This document shows, piece by piece, positions 8,055-14,800 of a DNA stretch of 17,542 nt. Each line of letters starts with the position of its first letter. Positions within the stretch are counted from its first letter, which is position 1. A model generated the notes under the pieces. It was not told the origin of the DNA, ran no database searches, and saw only the letters and a list, made by a program, of their open reading frames with translations. The translations under genes were made by a program, and so were the position numbers. Source of the DNA: Desulfobacterales bacterium (GTDB taxonomy: Bacteria; Desulfobacterota; Desulfobacteria; Desulfobacterales; Desulfosalsimonadaceae); NCBI GenBank assembly GCA_029933295.1, contig JAOZOL010000024.1:1-17542 (forward strand), given 5' to 3'.

Positions 8055-8642
8055 ATGAAAAAAATCTTTATTGTTTTATTCTTAACCGCCCTTGCCGGCT
8101 GCACTCTGGCGGACGTAAATGTCGAAATGCTCAGTGAACGGACCGCACTGGAAAACCAGGTGCTCGGTTCATATAATGCGCTTGATTCGCAAATGCTTCT
8201 GGTCGCTTCGGTTCGCGGTGTCGACACCAGCGGCAACATCACCCCTCCGCCCCGGCACAGCCGCGATTATAAAAATGCCATTAAAGCCATGCAGGTGCTG
8301 GATTTCCACGCAGACGACCTGGAATTATTTAAACGGCTCGGCTGGGTCGGCGAAAATAACCAGGGACTTGTTGAAGCTTTTCCAATGGATGTCTCAGACA
8401 TCCCTGAAAATTTAAAGGATACCGCCGCACGGTATTCCAAAGATGAATTTAACTTTATTATTTCCAAAATCAATGAATCCCGGAAACAGATCATGCAACG
8501 GGTCATTGATATGAATGAAAATTTAACCGAATCGGATTTTGTCAAAATCAGTCACATTTTTGGTAAACTTAACGCTGAAAATGCACAGCCCGGTGATAAA
8601 ATTCAGTCTATGGACGGAACCTGGCAGATAAAAAGAAAGTAA
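8055..8642 (+). CDS. DUF1318 (YdbL-like) lipoprotein
   Basis: A 195-residue lipoprotein. The signal peptide ends in lipobox LAGC with Cys16; Thr at +2 favours outer-membrane sorting under the enterobacterial rule. The C-terminal half fits DUF1318/YdbL as I know it: a GWVGENNQGLVE segment near residues 96-107, then helical INESRKQIMQRV, and a closing AQPGDKIQSMDGTWQIK (Pro179-Gly180). Enterobacterial YdbL has a cleaved Sec signal and a separate small lipoprotein, YnbE. Here the lipid anchor and the DUF1318 domain share one chain, with about 75 intervening residues. A ribosome binding site AAAGGA (8040-8045) and the 20-base gap to the AsmA-like gene indicate co-transcription. The likely role is to assist or regulate the AsmA-like bridge. 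Confidence 0.78.
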   Translation: MKKIFIVLFLTALAGCTLADVNVEMLSERTALENQVLGSYNALDSQMLLVASVRGVDTSGNITPPPRHSRDYKNAIKAMQVLDFHADDLELFKRLGWVGENNQGLVEAFPMDVSDIPENLKDTAARYSKDEFNFIISKINESRKQIMQRVIDMNENLTESDFVKISHIFGKLNAENAQPGDKIQSMDGTWQIKRK

Positions 8643-8810
8643 GCATCCACATGGCACCGCATCTGCTTTGTTGCCGAGCATTTGAAGTACAAAAAGCACG
8701 TCTGCACGCTCGGCGCCTCGCATCTGTGGCACCCTGCGAATACTTACAGTTCATTGATTGACAGCACATCAGCAGTTGTGCCCAGTGAACGGTAACAAAA
8801 GGAAAATACT
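8643..8810. repeat. Structured 168-bp intergenic region with palindromes and reordered direct repeats
   Basis: The gap holds several nested signals. GCCGAGC (8673-8679) pairs perfectly with GCTCGGC (8708-8714). GTAAGCATCC (8639-8648, overlapping the lipoprotein stop) pairs with GAATACTTAC (8738-8747) with two mismatches. TGGCACC and GCATCTG occur side by side at 8652-8665 and again in swapped order at 8720-8733. No open frame of note is present. The layout resembles a mobile or interspersed palindromic element; the terminating or regulatory effect is unknown. Confidence 0.6.
8749..8790 (+). promoter_or_regulatory. Leader hairpin just upstream of the giant CHAT gene
   Basis: GTTCATTG (8749-8756) pairs with CAGTGAAC (8783-8790) with one G-U pair, and inside it GCACA (8764-8768) pairs with TGTGC (8777-8781). 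The compound hairpin ends nine bases before the ribosome binding site AAGGAAA (8799-8805) of the gene starting at 8811. It could modulate translation or be the tail of the neighbouring repeat. A TTGACA at 8758-8763 lies in it, but no credible -10 box follows. Confidence 0.4.
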
Positions 8811-11800
8811 ATGATACCACCCGTAACATCTATACCAAAAACTTTTGGCACATCACGCCTGGTCTGTCTGCTGATCGCGATGTCTCTTTATTGTGCCTCC
8901 ATAGGCATGGCCGGAACATCAAAAACCGATGATGAATCCATTTTTTTAAATCAGCCGATTCAGATAACGTCAAAAACCGAATCTGTGCTTGACATGGCTG
9001 TTTCCGCTGACGGCAGCCATATCCTCTATATTTCCGGTGATAAAAAACCAACAACCCTCTGGTGGGGATCAGCAGACCCGGCAATAACACAACTCCCCAT
9101 ACAGCTCGTCTCAGGCAGCAGTGTTAAATCATCACCAGCGATTTCGCCTGACGGAAGGTATGTCGCTTATGTTGCCACTGATTATGATGTCAAGGGAGAT
9201 ATTTTTCTCATTGATATCAATAATGAGGATCATCAGCCAGTCCGCCTGACGGGCAGAAAAACAGAAGACGGAGGCCCCTGCTTTTCATCAACCGGCCGGT
9301 ATCTTTACTTTCATCAAGCTTCCGGAAACAGCCTGCGGCAACTGGCGGTTCTTGATTTGAAACAAAAGGAAAGCTATCCCGAACTTATCGAAATCGGCGG
9401 AGACGGCATGTATTGTTCCATCTCGCCAAATGATCAAAAACTTGCGTTTGTTTCTTATCGAAACGGAAAATCCGGAGATATCTGGTTCTATGACATTGCA
9501 CAAAAAAACGTCCGGCAGATAACCGGGGGGCCGGCCATTGATCTCTTCCCTCAATGGGCTGCAGACAGCCGCACATTATATTTTTCCAGAATCGGCTCGG
9601 ATACGAATCATGATAAAAAGCTGACCCCGGATGACAATTCAATTATCTGCAGAATCGATATCCCTGAGAGCGAAACCGGCAACCACAGCATCCCTTATCC
9701 TGTCACCCCGTTAAACATCTCATGCTTTAAGCCTTATGCAACCAAATCCCACAGCGGATCAAATCTTTACTTTCTGTCCGATATGGCAGGGGTGAGCAAC
9801 TGCTGGACCATTACCGAAGAAGGATACATACACACCGCTGATACGGCAGAATCTCAATTTACCATCGCAAAACAAATAGCAAACCGGCTCCCCTATGATC
9901 CCTATTTGTCGCTCCTGGCCTTTGTTCATGTCGTCGAACGGTTCGGCGACGATTCAGCCGTCAGTGCTGCGGCTGCATATGAAGCCGGAAATATATTATA
10001 TCAATTGGATCTGCCGGCATCGGCAAACGCTGCCTATGACTATATCATCAAAACATATTCAACGATTATACCCGAATCAAAACTGGCGGAGATTAAACAA
10101 ACTGTTATTAATTTTCAAACAACCCTTAATTCAACAACCCGGGAATCCGACAAACGCACCCTGATTTCAAACAGCTTGTCAATACTTGACAAGATTGCCA
10201 GCCAGCATTCCGGTTACATTGCCCTTGAAGCAAAAATTGAAAGCGCGACCATGCTCTTTAATACAACAGATCGCATAGACGACCTGATGACGGCCCTTGA
10301 ACGTCTGGATGGAGTTATTGACGACGATTCTGCGGACAATTCCCAGAAAGCCCGCGCCCTGTTTCTCAAAGCAAAAATATACGGTAAAACAGCGACTCCT
10401 GAAAAAGCGGCAAAAACCTTTCGGACCATTCTGATTGACTTTCCGGAACAAAAAAAATGGGGGGATATGGCTGTTGAACAAATTTTGGACATCCTTCTGT
10501 CCGGCTATGCGGATGCCGATTTTGATGAAAAGATGAAAATACTGAATTCTACGGCGGATGCCAATAAACTCGCAGCGCCATCCCTTGCCATGGGTGCATT
10601 AAACCGTATCGGTGATTTATTTTATAATGCCGATCAGCCAACCTCTGCAAAATCCGCCTACCGGCATGTAATTGATACCTGGCCGATACTGACCACCCAG
10701 ACGGCTGCGGCCCGGCTCTCCCTGGCTGAAATTCTTTTTAAGGAAGAACAATTCCGCCAGGCCATTGATCTTTATGAAACCGAAATCCATCTTAGAAAAA
10801 CCACAGACAGAATATATCAACTTGCCCGCAGGGGATATATCCGGAAAACCGTTTCCATTGGAGAATTTTTATACCGGCTTGGAGAAATTCCCTCGTCTCG
10901 CAATACCTTTAAGGAACTGATTGATTATGACGAAACGATAATCGAAGGCCATCGCGGCTACATCAAATGTGCCGCAGCATCCGGAGATATTGAAAATGTA
11001 CTTGAAAAATATAAAAACCGTATGTCTGCTGCACCTGATAATCCGCTCTGGCTGTATTGCACCGGCCTCTGTCTGACTTATCAAAATACAGAAGAGGCAA
11101 CCAGACAAGCCCGAAAACTGATTCAAAAAGCCATACGTTTTAAAGGAAACATCGAGTATTTTCACCAAACCCTTGGATATGTGGATGAAGTGTTAGAAAC
11201 CGTTTACGGCAAATCCAAACGGCTGGAATCAGCGCTAACCTCCTATCAAAAAGCATACTTTTTAAACGATCATGAGAAAAACCCGGAAAATGCTGCTAAT
11301 CTGGAATTAAATATAGGCAACAGTTATTACCTGCTGGGACAATTTGGTAAGGCATTTGACTTTTATGCAAAACGAAAAAAACGAGAAATCCCATTTTCAA
11401 ATCCCGACACCAAAATTATTTTTTACAAACGGTTCGGAGAATGTGCGTTTCAGGATAATGACATCCAAAGCACGATTACCGGATATTTGCTTGCCATCAA
11501 AAATATTAACGAACATTTGGACCCGATCGCCGCATCCCGTGCATTTGACCGTTTACAGCGATATATTAAAGATCAAATTACCGGACCGGCACAAACCAGA
11601 AAAAAGTTAAAAAAACAGGCTCAACAGATCGCAGAAAAACTATCAGATATCGGCCTTATTGTTTCCGAACTGACCCGGAAATCATCTCCACCTCCGTCGT
11701 CTGAGTGGCAAGCCTATAAAAAAGAAATGTTTGTGGTGGTCGAAAAACAAAAAAAATTAAATAAAAACGCATTTAAACTGGCAAAAAAATTAAATGCAGT

Positions 11801-14800
11801 CAATCTAAAAGAAACCGGAAAAGCGCTTGTAATAACCCCTGATGAAAATCTGACAAATTTAACAAGGCGTATTGAAAAGGCGCTTTTATATCCGGAACGC
11901 CTCATTGAACTGAAAATTGAAATTATGGACCGACTCGGCCTGGCCTTTCAGGAAAAACAACAATGGAAAAAGGCCGCTGATACCTTTGACGCCGTATTTC
12001 TCCTTAATCAAAAATCACAAAATTTTCAAAATCTTGCTAAGAACAAACGTTCAACAGCATATAATACCTACATGCTGGCCGGAACCGCTTCCGGGGATAA
12101 ACGCACGATGCTTTTAAAAAAAGCGTCAAAAGGATTTTATACGGTTCTTTCCCTGATCGATAAATACGGTGTACCAAAACCTGAAAAAAAAGAAAAAAAA
12201 GCGCTCATTAATCTCTCCCTGACTGCTTCCCTTGATAAAACATCTGCAACCCAGGCTGCCAAAGGATTCTCTGAAATTCAGGAAAAACGGCTTGCCTGGA
12301 CCTTTATATCCCGTATCCAGCTTGAGCTTGGAAACCTGGAAACCGCAAAAACCCAGCTTGAAAAACAGCTGGCCCAATACCCCCCGCATAAATCCGTGGG
12401 GGAAAAAGACCGATACGGAGTTTCCCTGCTGTACCACCGGGCCGGCCTTCTTGCTAATGCCACAGGCGATAATGAAGCGGCATTTGATCAATTTGCAGAA
12501 TCCGCATCCCTTTGCATGGAAATGAAAAGCCCTGTCAGCACCGCCATAAACATCACCAATATGGCAGCAATTTTTCAAAAATCGATCAATGAAAAACCCA
12601 AACAGGAGGTGATTAATCAAAAACTATTTATTATCCGGAATCTTGACAAACAGGCGCAGAAACTACTTTTAAAAAATGCCGGGCTAACCGGTTTACAGAT
12701 ACTGACAGACTACCACAATGCCATGGGAATATTTTATACAAACATGTCAGACTCGCAAGATTCCGACATTACCGGCGCTGTCCGCAGGATTGAGCTACTG
12801 CAAACCGCGATTTCTCATTTTCTCAACGGCCTTGGCATTTTTAAAGACAAAAACCTCCGGCTTTCCCGGAAACTGCTTGAAACAAAAACAGCCCTTCACT
12901 TGAATATGGCGGCTGCGGCTCAAAAATTAGGAGAAAATAAGACAGCAGAATTGCACTTTCAAAAAGCTCTTGAAAATGCAAAGGCCGGGGTATTTCCGGA
13001 CATGCACTGGCGCGCCCTACTCGGCCTTGGCAAAATATCAGATGCGTTAAATATCCTTGAAATGGTGACCCTGTATCGAGCCGGGTGTGAACCCATGGAA
13101 ATCATAAAAGGCTTTGGCAGCCTTGTACTTGAAGAAATCAAGAACGGCAATTTTGAAACTGCGTTTAACCTGGCGGAACGAATATCCGAACTTGAACGGT
13201 TTAACCGCATGGCAGGGTTTATCCGGCCAAAAAACAACCGGGAACGGGCATTATTTCTAAAAATGTATCCTCACATTAAACGGATTGACGACTTAAACAT
13301 AGAACTTTCCGAGGCCGACGAGGACAAAAAACCATTTATAAAAAAACGAATTGATACCGAACAATCATTGCTCAATGCTCAAAAGGGCATTAACGGAGAG
13401 AACCTGCCGTTTCTCGTAAGAAATATTCGGAATCGATCTACACAGGACCTTGCCATCCGTCTGACGGGAATATCCTTATCAATCGAAGAGATAGCAGAAA
13501 AACGCGCCGCACTTAATATTCGCACCTTATCTGAAATCAAAATTGGCGAAAAAACAATGACAACGTCCCGGATGCTTGAAAAAAAATATCAGTCTCTTGT
13601 TAATGAGTACCGGCAACTTGCCGAAAATGCGTATTACGACCGGCCCAAAACCGTTGCATCTGATTTTATCACCCTCATGTCCCCGGAACCGGTTGAGGCC
13701 ATTGATCTTGTGGATACGCTGTCAGAAGATGATGCGGTGGTTAGAATTTTAAATACCGGCAATTTAAAAACACCCTATGCTGCTTTTTTTATTTCAACAG
13801 ACGGCGTCACGGCAATTGCAGCCGATACGATCAGTGCCGTAAAAGAAAAAATGTCTGATGAAATCGACTGGACGATCCCTTACATCGCAACCGAAGAACC
13901 GGTAAGCCTTAATTTTGAAAGCACCTATCCCTTTGCGTTAAGCGGCACCCACCTGTTTCGGTGCATAGCAAATAAAAAACCGTTTAAGAGAAAACTCATG
14001 TCAATACCAAAAACTGATTTTGACGAAACTCTTTTCAGACCCTTTGAAATCACGTCTCTGGACTCCTCCTTAGATGTCAATGATCCGGCATTTCCCAGGA
14101 ATTTTTCCTCTATTAACACCCTTTTTATTACAGGCGGCCCAAAAACCGCAATGTCTGTTCCCACTAACCCCGGAGATCGGGCCCATCAGTTTTTTTCCGT
14201 AAATTTGTCCCCTGACGTGCGCTTTGATCTTGAAAAACTTCTGGCCGGGACAAAAAACCTGTCCCTTTCGCTGATATCTGACGCGTCCGTTAACAATGCA
14301 TATCTCATCGGCCATCTATTCGCCATTTACGGATGTCCGGGAATCATCTTTGTCAATAACACCGACACCCAAACCGGTATGATTGCAGATATCTTGAAAT
14401 CATATGCCGAAAACTCCGGGATACAAGCCCTTAGAAGCGCCATAACCAGCGCAGGTGATAAAAACGATACAGCGAGCCCAAAAATTGCGGACAGGCAATT
14501 GGCTGCCGAATCTGCCGAAAAGCCGAAAATTAATCCAGTCAATAAACCTAAACCGGACACCCTGCTTTACTTAGGCTACCAGGGCATGACATCTGCAGAA
14601 TCCAAAAAATTTGCAAAGAAAAATTTTATCCGATACATCAAAACCGGACGGTCCGCTTTTGATCACAACGATTATTCAACCGCTCTGGTATTGTTTGAAA
14701 ATGCCATTTCGGTTGCTAAAGAAATTAAAAAATACACCAAATACCTCCCTGATCTTTATAAGTATGGGCGTGAAAGCGCCTTTCGATCCGGCAACATGAA

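Noticed and set aside
8758..8763. Perfect TTGACA -35 box upstream of the giant gene
   Set aside because: No -10-like hexamer occurs at a 16-18 base spacing (the sequence there is GCCCAGT), and the box sits in a hairpin, so a promoter cannot be claimed.
8892..8894. Cys28 of the giant protein as a lipobox cysteine
   Set aside because: The preceding residues are S-L-Y; position -1 is Tyr rather than Gly/Ala/Ser, so lipidation is unlikely and an ordinary signal peptidase site after GMA is preferred.
14319..14336. The Cys in the YGCPG segment as the nucleophile of the first CHAT domain
   Set aside because: It aligns with the AGTHT strand of the intact domain, well after the SACQTG position, so it is not the catalytic cysteine.
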